A DNA stretch of 64,000 nucleotides, taken from assembly GCF_003386665.1 (NCBI RefSeq), contig NZ_QTUB01000001.1, positions 124,001-188,000 on the forward strand, written 5' to 3'. The position numbers and the translations under genes were made by a program. This stretch comes from Xenorhabdus cabanillasii (lineage in GTDB: Bacteria > Pseudomonadota > Gammaproteobacteria > Enterobacterales > Enterobacteriaceae). How positions within the stretch are numbered: position 1 is the stretch's first letter; each line of letters starts with the position of its first letter. Under the pieces are notes generated by a model, which saw only the letters and a program-made list of their open reading frames with translations, had not been told where the DNA came from and did not search any database. Shown in pieces: positions 1-9,618 of this stretch.

Positions 1-974
1 AAGCCTTTCTGGTAATCATCTATCGGGAATTGGTGGGTGATAATTGGGGTTAAATCCAAACCGGACTGAATAAGTGTCGCCATTTTGTACCATGTTTCGA
101 ACATTTCACGTCCATAAATGCCTTTGATAAATAGTCCTTTAAAAATGACCTGACTCCAATCGATCGCCATATCTGAAGGAGGTATACCCAACAAAGCGAT
201 ACGCCCGCCATGATTCATAGTGCTTAATAAGGTACGGAATGCAGGAGGAGCGCCAGACATCTCCAAACCAATATCAAAGCCTTCGGTCATGCCCAGTTCT
301 GACATAACATCCGTCAGATTCTCCTTACTGACATTCACAGCACGAGTAACGCCCATTTTACTTGCTAAATCAAGGCGGTATTCATTCACATCGGTGATCA
401 CAACATGACGTGCACCGACATGCTGACACACAGCCGCAGCCATGATACCGATAGGACCGGCTCCCGATACCAGTACATCTTCTCCTGCTAAATCAAAGGA
501 GAGTGCAGTATGAACAGCGTTGCCAAATGGGTCAAAAATCGCAGCCAGTTCATCCGGAATATTGTCTGGAATTTTAAAAGCATTGAATGCCGGAATAACA
601 AGATACTCGGCAAATGAGCCGGCCCGGTTTACCCCAATTCCTGTTGTGTTACGGCACAAATGTGTGCGTCCACCACGACAGTTGCGGCAATAACCACAGG
701 TAATATGACCTTCACCAGATACACGGTCGCCAATTTTGAATCCTTTAACTTCCTGACCAATTGCGACCACTTCTCCCACGTATTCATGTCCTACCACCAT
801 CGGCACTGGAATAGTTTTCTGAGACCAATCATCCCAGTTGTAGATGTGCACATCCGTTCCACAAATCGCAGTTTTACGGATTTTAATCATCACATCGTTA
901 TGCCCCAGTTCCGGTGTGGGCACATCCGTCATCCAAATGCCTTCTTCTGGCTTTAATTTTGACAACGCTTTCAT
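1..974 (-). CDS. tdh: L-threonine 3-dehydrogenase, C-terminus cut by window edge
   Basis: NAD-dependent zinc dehydrogenase that oxidises L-threonine to 2-amino-3-ketobutyrate in the cytoplasm, the first step of threonine breakdown to glycine and acetyl-CoA. The start ATG is at 974. Visible zinc ligands are Cys38 and the His63-Glu64 pair (catalytic site) and the cluster Cys93, Cys96, Cys99, Cys107 (structural site). A glycine-rich Rossmann motif ([12 protein letters not shown]) follows at about residue 165. About 324 of the usual 341 residues are inside the window. It lies 25 bases downstream of kbl on the same strand, so kbl-tdh is an operon as in E. coli. Confidence 0.97.
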   Translation of the reverse strand, partial: MKALSKLKPEEGIWMTDVPTPELGHNDVMIKIRKTAICGTDVHIYNWDDWSQKTIPVPMVVGHEYVGEVVAIGQEVKGFKIGDRVSGEGHITCGYCRNCRGGRTHLCRNTTGIGVNRAGSFAEYLVIPAFNAFKIPDNIPDELAAIFDPFGNAVHTALSFDLAGEDVLVSGAGPIGIMAAAVCQHVGARHVVITDVNEYRLDLASKMGVTRAVNVSKENLTDVMSELGMTEGFDIGLEMSGAPPAFRTLLSTMNHGGRIALLGIPPSDMAIDWSQVIFKGLFIKGIYGREMFETWYKMATLIQSGLDLTPIITHQFPIDDYQKG

Positions 975-999
975 AGTGATACCTTATGTAATAGATACC

Positions 1000-2196
1000 T
1001 TATACAATAACATTCAACTGCTTACCGATACGTGTAAATGCAGCCACAACACGTTCAATTTGTTCTTCGGTATGAGCAGCAGAGATCTGGGTACGAATAC
1101 GTGCCTGACCTTTAGGAACCACAGGGTAGAAGAAGCCAATTACATAAATGCCTTCTTTCAGCAGCTCAGAGGCAAATTCCTGCGCCAGCTTTGCATCCCC
1201 CAACATAACCGGGATGATGGCGTGATCTGCACCCGCCAGTGTAAAACCAGCAGCCGTCATTTTTTCACGGAACAAGTTGGCATTTCTCCAGAGACGTTCA
1301 CGCAGATCGTCTCCCTCTTTCAACATATCCAACACCTTGATGGATGCCGCAACAATAGCCGGAGCGAGGGAATTAGAGAACAGGTAAGGACGTGAACGCT
1401 GACGCAGCCATTCCACCACTTCTTTACGTGCGGCAGTATAACCACCGGACGCTCCACCTAATGCTTTACCGAGTGTGCCAGTGATGATGTCAACACGCCC
1501 CATGACATCACAATATTCATGAGTACCACGGCCGTGCTTGCCAACAAACCCTACCGCATGAGAATCATCAACCATGACCAGCGCACCAAACTCATCCGCC
1601 AGATCACAGATAGATTTCAGATCCGCAATGACACCATCCATTGAGAACACACCATCAGTCGCGATCAGGATATTCTGAGCACCTTCTGCTTTTGCCTTCT
1701 CCAACTGTGCTCTTAATTCCTGCATGTCATTATTGGCATAGCGATAACGTTTCGCTTTACATAGGCGAATACCATCAATGATAGAAGCGTGGTTCAGTGC
1801 ATCTGAAATAATGGCGTCTTCTGGACCGAATAATGTTTCAAACAGACCACCATTAGCATCAAAACATGAGGAGTATAGAATGGCATCTTCCAGGCCTAAA
1901 AATTCAGCTATTTTGTTTTCTAATTCTTTATGGGAGTCTTGCGTACCACAAATAAAACGCACGGATGCCATACCAAAGCCGTGGCTATCCATTCCTGCTT
2001 TTGCCGCAGTGATCAGGTCAGGGTGATTAGCCAACCCTAAGTAGTTATTAGCACAGAAATTAATGACGTTGTTGCCATCAGCAACGGCAATATCGGCATT
2101 TTGCGCAGAAGTAATGATACGTTCACTTTTGAATAGCCCTTCCGCACGGGTTTGTTCCAACTGATCACTAATTTTCTGATAAAACAACGCTGTCAT
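1000..2196 (-). CDS. kbl: 2-amino-3-ketobutyrate CoA ligase (glycine C-acetyltransferase)
   Basis: PLP enzyme of the alpha-oxoamine synthase family. It cleaves 2-amino-3-ketobutyrate with CoA to glycine and acetyl-CoA, removing the unstable product of Tdh. The 398-residue length equals the E. coli protein. The PLP lysine is Lys244 in the motif [14 protein letters not shown]. The PLP-contacting Asp-Asp-Ser-His (residues 210-213) is also present. It is the first gene of the kbl-tdh operon. The 237-base gap to the divergent hldD holds the promoters of both directions. Confidence 0.98.
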   Translation of the reverse strand: MTALFYQKISDQLEQTRAEGLFKSERIITSAQNADIAVADGNNVINFCANNYLGLANHPDLITAAKAGMDSHGFGMASVRFICGTQDSHKELENKIAEFLGLEDAILYSSCFDANGGLFETLFGPEDAIISDALNHASIIDGIRLCKAKRYRYANNDMQELRAQLEKAKAEGAQNILIATDGVFSMDGVIADLKSICDLADEFGALVMVDDSHAVGFVGKHGRGTHEYCDVMGRVDIITGTLGKALGGASGGYTAARKEVVEWLRQRSRPYLFSNSLAPAIVAASIKVLDMLKEGDDLRERLWRNANLFREKMTAAGFTLAGADHAIIPVMLGDAKLAQEFASELLKEGIYVIGFFYPVVPKGQARIRTQISAAHTEEQIERVVAAFTRIGKQLNVIV

Positions 2197-2433
2197 TTTT
2201 CTCTCCTGAGTACCTGAAGTAAGTGAAAGGCATGGTGTATCTTACTTATAGATCCTGCCAGTGACGACACAGTCACAAAGATAATATCAACTTTGTAAAG
2301 CTGATCACGGCTTTGAGACTATGATGCAGCAGGATTTCAGGATATTCCCCTATTTCACCTGCTGTCGTCAGTGGGGTTAAGTGATATGATACGCATTAAA
2401 ATAAAGTGAACTGACTATTTAGAGGTGGGCCAA

Positions 2434-3372
2434 ATGATTATTGTCACTGGCGGCGCAGGGTTTATTGGCAGCAATATTGTCAAGGCACTGAATGACGAAG
2501 GCTATAAGGATATTCTGGTTGTTGATAATCTGAAAGACGGTACAAAGTTCGTAAATCTGGTTGATTTGGATATCAGCGATTATATGGACAAGGAAGATTT
2601 CATTGCCAGTATCGTTGCAGGTGATGATTTGGGCGATATTGATGCTATTTTCCATGAAGGTGCTTGTTCATCCACAACTGAATGGGATGGAAAGTATATG
2701 ATGGACAATAACTATCAGTACTCTAAAGATGTATTGCATTACTGCCTTGATCGTCAGATCCCATTCCTGTACGCCTCTTCTGCCGCAACTTATGGTGGCC
2801 GCAGTGATAATTTTATTGAAGAACGCCAGTATGAGAAACCTCTCAATGTTTATGGCTATTCAAAATTTCTTTTTGATCAGTATGTTCGCGATATTTTGCC
2901 ACACGCAGATTCTCAAATTTGTGGCTTCCGTTATTTCAATGTATACGGGCCACGTGAAGGACATAAAGGCAGTATGGCCAGTGTCGCCTACCATTTGAAC
3001 ACCCAAATTAACCAAGGCCAGAACCCGAAATTATTTGCAGGCAGCGAACATTTCCAACGCGATTTTATTTATGTTGGTGACGTTGCAGCGGTAAACCTGT
3101 GGTTCTGGAAAAATAGTGTTTCCGGCATTTTTAACTGCGGTACAGGCCGGGCTGAGTCTTTCCAGGCCGTTGCTGACGCCGTTATTGAATTCCATAAGGA
3201 AAAATCCCCTGCCGTAGAATACATTGAATTTCCAGAAAAGCTAAAAGGTCGCTATCAGAGCTTTACTCAGGCTGATCTGACAAAACTTCGCGCAGCAGGT
3301 TATGACAACTCATTCAAAACCGTTGCTGAAGGTGTTACCGAATATATGCAATGGCTCAATCAGGATAATTAA
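2434..3372 (+). CDS. hldD: ADP-L-glycero-D-manno-heptose 6-epimerase
   Basis: Short-chain dehydrogenase/epimerase that converts ADP-D-glycero-D-manno-heptose to the L-glycero epimer used to build the inner LPS core. The N-terminus [14 protein letters not shown] carries the Gly-rich NADP motif, and the catalytic Tyr140-x-x-x-Lys144 lies in [12 protein letters not shown] chose ATG 2434, preceded by AGAGGTGGG, over an in-frame GTG at 2425, because the E. coli protein starts MIIVTGG. The product is 312 residues (E. coli 310). It is first in hldD-waaF-waaC; waaF starts 9 bases after its stop. Confidence 0.97.
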   Translation: MIIVTGGAGFIGSNIVKALNDEGYKDILVVDNLKDGTKFVNLVDLDISDYMDKEDFIASIVAGDDLGDIDAIFHEGACSSTTEWDGKYMMDNNYQYSKDVLHYCLDRQIPFLYASSAATYGGRSDNFIEERQYEKPLNVYGYSKFLFDQYVRDILPHADSQICGFRYFNVYGPREGHKGSMASVAYHLNTQINQGQNPKLFAGSEHFQRDFIYVGDVAAVNLWFWKNSVSGIFNCGTGRAESFQAVADAVIEFHKEKSPAVEYIEFPEKLKGRYQSFTQADLTKLRAAGYDNSFKTVAEGVTEYMQWLNQDN

Positions 3373-3381
3373 TTGACCTTT

Positions 3382-4434
3382 ATGAAGATATTGGTGATCG
3401 GCCCATCGTGGGTGGGTGACATGATGATGTCTCAAAGCCTCTACCGCACCTTGAAAGCTTTGTACCCAGATGCAGAAATTGATGTGATGGCACCAGCATG
3501 GTGCCGACCATTACTGGCAAAAATGCCGGAAGTTAATCAGGCGCTGGCAATGCCGCTGGGACACGGGACATTTGCGCTTAGTGAACGTCGCCGTCTTGGG
3601 ATAGCACTGCGTGAAAGTGAATATGATCGCGCTTATGTACTCCCTAACTCCTTCAAATCTGCTTTGGTGCCTTTCTTCGCCAATATCCCTCTGCGTACAG
3701 GCTGGCGTGGTGAAATGCGCTATGGTTTGCTGAATGATATCCGCGTCCTGAATAAAAGTGCTTTTCCACTCATGGTTCAGCGTTATGTTGCTCTCGCTTA
3801 TGATGGGAAAACTGTACGCAGTGCTGAAGATCTTCCCCAACCATTGCTATGGCCTCAATTGGCTGTCAGTGATGAAGATATTGCAGAATCCACAACAGCT
3901 TTTAACATCGCCGATCATCGTCCTATTATCGGTTTTTGCCCCGGTGCAGAGTTTGGCCCGGCTAAACGCTGGCCACATTATCATTACGCAAAACTGGCTG
4001 AACAGTTAATTACTCAAAAAGGTTATCAAATCCTGTTATTTGGTTCAGCTAAGGATAATGAAACTGGTGAAGATATCCGGGCACTTCTGAGTGGAGAGGC
4101 ACGGGAAAACTGCCTTAATCTTGCAGGCCAAACCTCTCTTGAACAAGCGGTCAATATTATCGCAGCGTGTGATGCCATTGTTACAAATGACTCAGGTTTG
4201 ATGCATGTCGCATCAGCCCTGAACCGCCCTCTGGTAGCATTATATGGGCCGAGTAGCCCCGATTTCACTCCACCACTGTCAGACAAAGCCGAAGTGATCC
4301 GTCTGATTACGGGTTACCATAAGATCAGAAAAGGTGACAGTGCGGGTGGTTATCATCAGAGTCTTATTGATATTCAACCAGAGCAGGTTTTAGCCTCATT
4401 GGAAAAACTTTTACAGGCGGAGAACCAGAGTTAA
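3382..4434 (+). CDS. waaF: ADP-heptose:LPS heptosyltransferase II
   Basis: GT9 family enzyme adding the second L,D-heptose to the inner core. The start MKILVIGPSWVGDMMM matches E. coli WaaF; a TTG 9 bases upstream extends the frame but is a poorer start. The C-terminal donor-binding part contains NDSGLMHVASALNRP and ALYGPSSP, typical of WaaF. The product is 350 residues (E. coli 348). Its stop TAA overlaps the waaC ATG by one base (TAATG), so translation is probably coupled. Confidence 0.97.
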   Translation: MKILVIGPSWVGDMMMSQSLYRTLKALYPDAEIDVMAPAWCRPLLAKMPEVNQALAMPLGHGTFALSERRRLGIALRESEYDRAYVLPNSFKSALVPFFANIPLRTGWRGEMRYGLLNDIRVLNKSAFPLMVQRYVALAYDGKTVRSAEDLPQPLLWPQLAVSDEDIAESTTAFNIADHRPIIGFCPGAEFGPAKRWPHYHYAKLAEQLITQKGYQILLFGSAKDNETGEDIRALLSGEARENCLNLAGQTSLEQAVNIIAACDAIVTNDSGLMHVASALNRPLVALYGPSSPDFTPPLSDKAEVIRLITGYHKIRKGDSAGGYHQSLIDIQPEQVLASLEKLLQAENQS

Positions 4435-5411
4435 TGCGTGTTTTACTGGTAAAGACGTCTTCAATGGGCGATGTGTTACATACCCTGCCTGCACTGACAG
4501 ATGCCATGCGATACATCCCGGGGATTCAATTTGATTGGGTCGTTGAAGAGGGATTCGCCCAAATACCCGCATGGCATAGTGTGGTTGAAAATGTTATTCC
4601 TGTTGCCATTCGTCGCTGGAGAAAAAATTGGTTCAGGAAAGATATCCGTGAAGAACGCGCACGTTTCAGGGAACAATTACAGCAACGAAAATATGATGCA
4701 ATTATTGATGCTCAGGGGCTATTAAAAAGTGCCTTTTTGGTGACACGTTTAGCCCATGGCCCAAAACATGGCTATGACAAAAAAAGTATCCGTGAGCCAC
4801 TGGCCAGCTTTTTCTACGATCAACGCCATTCTGTGAGCAAACAGCAACATGCTGTAGAACGAATTCGTGCATTGTTTGCAGAGAGTCTCGGTTATCAAAA
4901 ACCGGTAGAATCAGGTGATTATTCTATCGCCCGTCACTTTCTGAACCAGCAGTCAGAACGTGGAAATGATTATCTGGTATTCCTGCATGCCACCACTCGT
5001 GATGAGAAACATTGGCCAGAAAACCACTGGCGGCAACTGATCGCAGAGATTCAACCAATGGGTATGCGCATCAAGCTACCTTGGGGAGCAGAACATGAAT
5101 ACCAGAGAGCATTACGGCTGGCAGACGGTTTTTCTCATGTTGACGTGTTACCAAAATTAACATTAGCAGAAGTCGCACAGGCTCTTGCTGGCACAAAAGC
5201 TGTGGTATCTGTTGATACAGGGTTAAGTCACCTCACTGCCGCCCTGGATCGTCCAAATATTACTCTGTTTGGCCCGACAGACCCTGGTTTGATTGGTGGG
5301 TATGGAAAAGAACAGCATACCTTGAAATCAGTGGATAATACGATGCAGAGTATTACTCCGGCAGAAGTCATGCTGTTCTTGCAAAATATATTAAATAAGA
5401 ACCTTGCCTAG
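4434..5411 (+). CDS. waaC: ADP-heptose:LPS heptosyltransferase I
   Basis: GT9 enzyme that adds the first heptose to Kdo2-lipid A. The N-terminus MRVLLVKTSSMGDVLHTLPALTDA is the WaaC signature, and VSVDTGLSHLTAALDRP is the ADP-heptose site near residue 260. The 325 residues match the family. It ends the hldD-waaF-waaC run. Its last 21 bases overlap the 3' end of the convergent Mig-14-like gene, so both genes end inside each other and there is no space for a terminator between them. Confidence 0.97.
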   Translation: MRVLLVKTSSMGDVLHTLPALTDAMRYIPGIQFDWVVEEGFAQIPAWHSVVENVIPVAIRRWRKNWFRKDIREERARFREQLQQRKYDAIIDAQGLLKSAFLVTRLAHGPKHGYDKKSIREPLASFFYDQRHSVSKQQHAVERIRALFAESLGYQKPVESGDYSIARHFLNQQSERGNDYLVFLHATTRDEKHWPENHWRQLIAEIQPMGMRIKLPWGAEHEYQRALRLADGFSHVDVLPKLTLAEVAQALAGTKAVVSVDTGLSHLTAALDRPNITLFGPTDPGLIGGYGKEQHTLKSVDNTMQSITPAEVMLFLQNILNKNLA

Positions 5412-6281
5412 TGGGAATGTCTCACACCAACGGCTTTTATATTCAAGAGTAGGATTACCCAATGAGTAACGCATAGTCTTATCTGTTGCCTGACATAATG
5501 CTTTTGCTTCCTGGATATTAACCCACATCAAAATGCTACCAACACTGAGATGTGCATACTCAGGATCATATCCTCCATTAATAGCATCAAATGAAATCCA
5601 TTCAGGACTATCGGCCCGTAATACAAAATCGTACGCACAAGGTGAACCATTAATAAGTAACACGTAACCAAATATATGCTCTCGAAGCTCTGTGTATATT
5701 TCAAGCAAACGCTGACGTTCTTCTGGCGAATGATTATAATCCCAACGCTTTTGATATAAATTGGTGTAGATATCGACCAAACTTTCAGCACTGAATTCAC
5801 TTGAAGGACGAATTTCTCCGCCTGCGCGCGTGAATTTGTTTATCTCATTTTTGCGGTTCCGGCGGGTTTTGTAGGAGAAATTTTCTTTAATCAGGCAGAT
5901 TTGACGCTTACTAAAAGGAGCATTATAGCTGGCATTTATAAAATTATTTTTATGAATAGGAGTTAATCTTTTTGATTTTATAGGTAAAAATAACTTCGCA
6001 TCGGCTGCGACAGGGAAAATCACTTCATCATAAGGGAGTGGATATGTACCCTGGATTTTTTCTACTAATTTTTGGTTTTTAACAAAGAAGCAAGCTCCCT
6101 TAACGACAGTTCCTTTTTCTTTAAAATAGAAGGAGAGCGGGTTGCCTTCAATATGCCTAGTTAAAAAAGAGACGATGTTGGGATGTGTTAATACACAACC
6201 GCCAAAAAGAGCGTGAACTTCTTTATATTGTTCGAAATTACATTTTTTCCATCCCCAAAAAAATGATTTGATTTTTCCCAT
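5391..6281 (-). CDS. Mig-14 family protein (GNAT/FemAB-like fold), LPS cluster
   Basis: The 296-residue protein resembles the Mig-14 family (PF07395) described in Salmonella for resistance to antimicrobial peptides. This is recognition by overall pattern, not by alignment. Features seen are a basic, aromatic N-terminus (MGKIKSFFWGWKKCNF) and a basic stretch around residues 130-150. The C-terminal acetyltransferase-like part includes LYQKRWDYNHSPEERQRLLE and SFDAINGGYDPEYAHLSVGS, and the C-terminus reads LGNPTLEYKSRWC. I see no signal peptide or membrane helix. It is the last gene of the minus-strand core LPS block, 97 bases after the deacetylase gene. A role in modifying LPS or the envelope is inferred from family and location. 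Confidence 0.65.
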   Translation of the reverse strand: MGKIKSFFWGWKKCNFEQYKEVHALFGGCVLTHPNIVSFLTRHIEGNPLSFYFKEKGTVVKGACFFVKNQKLVEKIQGTYPLPYDEVIFPVAADAKLFLPIKSKRLTPIHKNNFINASYNAPFSKRQICLIKENFSYKTRRNRKNEINKFTRAGGEIRPSSEFSAESLVDIYTNLYQKRWDYNHSPEERQRLLEIYTELREHIFGYVLLINGSPCAYDFVLRADSPEWISFDAINGGYDPEYAHLSVGSILMWVNIQEAKALCQATDKTMRYSLGNPTLEYKSRWCETFPLGKVLI

Positions 6282-6377
6282 ATCCTATTCCGTAAAATGG
6301 CTTTTTAATGTTAAGTTAATTTTTTTACTACTTTATAAAAAATGTTTTTTATTTCCAATAATAGTTTGGACTGTTAA

Positions 6378-7344
6378 TTATAAAAATGCATTACTTTTAT
6401 AGTTATAAAATTCCGACAATGTCATACCATGGACCAGTGGTTTCAAGAATCCAAACAATCCTTCTAAATCTTGGTAAAGCAAATCAATTTTTTTCTTCCG
6501 TCTGAAAAGTCGGACTTCCTCCCGGCATAAACTCTGATGAATGCAACATGAATTCAACATAGTCATTACCAGATGCCAAAGTTTGCCGGACGACAGCTTT
6601 CATCTGTTCCAGATTACCCCCTTTTGGGCGCAACCAATTAACTGATGGAGAGCGCTTTTTCCCTCGCACATGATCATATTTTTGTTTAATAAAATTCATG
6701 ATCGGAGAATGCTTATACTGAATACTCATTGGTACTTGTAATAATGAAGAGTCGCCTTCTTTAGCAATATCCTGCAAATCCATAAAATAAGCATGAGATG
6801 GAAAACGGCTATAATCTGTTCCGCCATTTCCATTCGGATCTCCCTTGGTAAAACGCCAGTTAACCTTCGGAGTAACAGAGCAATCTACCTGATAACCATA
6901 TTCGGCCAATAATTGAGCATAATATTCGTTAAATGCCCAGCGACCAGCCCGGTGACTCAGCATTTTGGTCTGAAGTTTTTCTTCAAGAAGATTTGTTATC
7001 AAATCAATTTTTGCTTTTATCTGATTTTTAGGATATTCAATCAGATAAGGCTTATAGTGCATATCATCGTCAGTCAGAGGAACAATAGGTGGATTGTTCC
7101 AGGCATGCAAATGCATACCGATTTCACCTGTGTTTCTGGCAATTACATCCTTGGCAAATTCGATATAACTATCATCCATCGCCATTTCATAGTTTGTTAG
7201 CCAGACGGGTTTGAATCCAAAACGCTCACATAGGCTTTGAAACCTGGGCAGATATTGCGTATTTTCGGTAGAAATTTTATCGCTATTTTGCCAAAGGTTA
7301 TCACCTTCAGTATCAATTGTGATGATGAATGCTGGTTTGGTCAT
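6378..7344 (-). pseudogene. WabN-like LPS core deacetylase, frameshifted in a 7-A run
   Basis: Polysaccharide deacetylase (NodB superfamily) resembling Klebsiella WabN, which deacetylates a core N-acetylglucosamine. Candidate metal ligands are Asp11 (ITIDTEGDN), His78/His80 (GMHLHAW) and His131 (SHRAGRW). The frame opened at 7344 stops at 6484 after FQTEEKN, giving 286 residues. Removing one of the seven T at 6488-6494 (A on the coding strand) lets it continue as EEKIDLLYQDLEGLFG...MTLSEFYNYK to a stop at 6378, for 321 residues. That tail is a normal deacetylase C-terminus. The catalytic part is intact either way. The frameshift may be a mutation, phase variation, slippage-corrected expression or a sequencing error. 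Confidence 0.8.
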
Positions 7345-7380
7345 GAAAAAGATACCTTATTACAGAAACATGAAACATTA

Positions 7381-8482
7381 TTACTCAGTGAAAGTATACA
7401 AGGATAAAAAGACATCTATCTTTTCTAAGATAACCTCCAGCGGTATTTCACTGATTTTACTATTGATATTTTCCTGTACTAATTGGACAGCATTTTTATT
7501 TCCCGGCCCCCACACATCATTGTTGATAAAATTGCCATGTTTATCATTACCATATAGTGCGATTGTATTTTTCTCATACGCCGCCGCAACATGCACAATT
7601 GAGGTATCTGGTGAAATAATCAAATCAGCATGTTTTATTATTTCTACAGCACCGAGAAAATTGCAAAATGGGTTGAAAATACAGTTATCCAAATACGAAA
7701 TCATACTTATTTTTTCGGGGCTACCAATCAATACAATATTGACTGACTGATATGAATAACCAATATGAGATGTTATTCCAATCAATTGTTCTTTAGAAAG
7801 ATCTCTCTTTTCATCAGCAGCAAAGGGATTAATAACAACAGTTACCTTTCCTGGCAAATGAGAGTAAAAGTCACGCACTTTATCCTTGATACCATCAGGA
7901 ACACAGATGTCATACTGCATATTATAATTATAAATCTCCATATGATTCATTAAAGATTTATATCTTTCTGTAATATGTAAATTATAACCTAAGTAGGTTA
8001 TGTTTTTGTTATAAATATTTATTTTATCTTTATTAAACCCAATTACATGATTAGAATTAATCAGTCTTATAAACAAAAGATAAATAACAGGAATTTGATC
8101 ACCCATATCAATAATGAGATCATACTTTTCCTGTTTCAATTTCAATCCTAACTTAAGTATATCTGTATTTTTATCAGGATAGAAATATACCTTATCTATA
8201 TGTGGATTATTTTCTATCACACAATAATTAGTTCGACCTGATAATACATGTAATTCATATCCTTGCTGAGACAATGCTTTTAAAACCGGTGTGGATACAA
8301 TCATATCACCAATTTTATTATCATCTCGTAAAAAAAGAACCTTTTTGACACCTGTAAGAGAAAATTCTCTTTTATCCCATTTATCAATAAAAATTTTACT
8401 CATATTAAATCTTATTTTTTTTGAAAAAATAATTTTTTCTTCTATTTAATTCACGTAATTTTTTAAATTTTTTTTCAGTCAT
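7381..8482 (-). CDS. GT9 heptosyltransferase-like protein (WaaQ position), N-terminus out of frame in an 8-A run
   Basis: GT9 family transferase. The uninterrupted frame is 7381-8403 (340 residues), starting MSKIFIDKWDKREF. It has LFLRDDNKIGDMIVSTPVLKAL near the N-terminus and the nucleotide-heptose site ISPDTSIVHVAAAYEKNTIALYG near residue 280. The ATG at 8403 has no convincing ribosome site. Upstream, 8482-8405 encodes MTEKKFKKLRELNRRKNYFF and ends at TAA. Dropping one A from the 8-A run (T at 8415-8422) fuses it in frame through KKIRFNMSKIFIDK into a 366-residue protein with the basic N-terminus common in this family. The order deacetylase-GT9-GT4-GT4-waaA corresponds to wabN-waaQ-wabH-wabG of Klebsiella-type clusters. 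The gene is notably AT-rich. Confidence 0.7.
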
Positions 8483-8513
8483 TGGAATATCTCAAATAAT
8501 AACATCAAAAATT

Positions 8514-9618
8514 TTACTGCTTTATCAAGGAAAAATATTCACCAAGTACAACATCCAAATCAAATTTCTTATACATATTTTCCGTAATGAAAGGAGGATT
8601 CTGATAAACCAAACGCATTTTTTTCTGCTAATGATTCTGAAGTAAGTTCTGATTTATATTGTTCTAATTCTCCCACCATAATCTCACTGATCCCACCAGG
8701 GCAATTTGTGCTGACAACTGGAGTCTGGCAGATCAAAGCCTCAATTAATACATTGCCTAAACCTTCGCTATCTGAACTCAAAACAACAGCTTTAGCTTCA
8801 CGTATCACGGGCAGAGGATTTGTTAAAAACCCAATTAGTTTAACTCTGGATTGTAAACCAAGTTCCACAATTTTCTGTTTAATTTTATCAGTCATTTTTT
8901 TATCGCCATGACCTGCAATTAATAAGTTGCAAGGAATAGCAGCCATGGCAAATGCTTCTAACAAACGATCATGGCGTTTCACCTCGTGAAATCGTCCAAG
9001 ATGGAGAATATAATCTTGACCTGAATATGGATTGTTTTCCAATGAATTCAGTTTAATTTCAGTTATGTTGAATGGGTTGTAAATAGTGACCATTCTTCTG
9101 GCAGTAACAGATAGATTTTTCTGTAAATCCAAGCCAACTGCATCAGAAACACAAATTAAATTACGATCCTGATAAACACGCTGAATTTTATGTTTCTTAA
9201 GCCAACGTGCCAGACCTGTTTTATTTTCGAGGTAAGATTTAGAAAATACACCATGAATACAAAACCATACATTCAAATTTTCTAATACCTTAGATTTTGC
9301 AACTATACGATCGGTTTTGTGTAAATTGGATATTACCAGCGCAGGAATTCCTTTTTGCCGCAAGATTTTTTCCAAAACCTTATCCATTGATTTCGCTCTA
9401 CGAAAAATTTCAGTCTGTCTTCTAAAAGGACCTGCATATTTATCAGCATCAATAACCAAGTCAACATGTTCAGGAATCGAATATTCGCATTTATCAGACA
9501 ATGATAGTAATGTGATATCAAAACCTTTCTGTTGCAATCCACGGCACAGGCGTACTACGACATTTTCAGCACCACCACCCGGCAATCCATCAATGATAAA
9601 CAGGATATGCCCTTTCAT
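8514..9618 (-). pseudogene. WabH-like GT4 glycosyltransferase, frameshifted in a 7-A run
   Basis: GT-B glycosyltransferase of family 4, resembling the core N-acetylglucosamine transferase WabH. The N-terminal motif is DGLPGGGAENVVVRLCRGL. The donor-site region reads YILHLGRFHEVKRHDRLLEAFA and SSDSEGLGNVLIEALICQTPVVSTNCPGG (EX7E motif). As sequenced the frame ends at 8569 after 349 residues with an unusual tail. Removing one base of the seven T at 8618-8624 gives AEKMRLVYQNPPFITENMYKKF...SLIKQ ending at 8514, for 367 residues, a typical GT4 C-terminus. The start overlaps the end of the upstream WabG-like gene by 4 bases (ATGA). The GT4 core is complete, so a shortened product might still fold. 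Confidence 0.75.

Noticed and set aside
844..1395. 183-codon plus-strand frame over tdh/kbl
   Set aside because: It is antisense to two well conserved genes and has no recognisable protein features.
5391..5411. The waaC / Mig-14-like 3' overlap as an assembly artefact
   Set aside because: Both C-termini look complete and family-like, so the overlap is taken as real.
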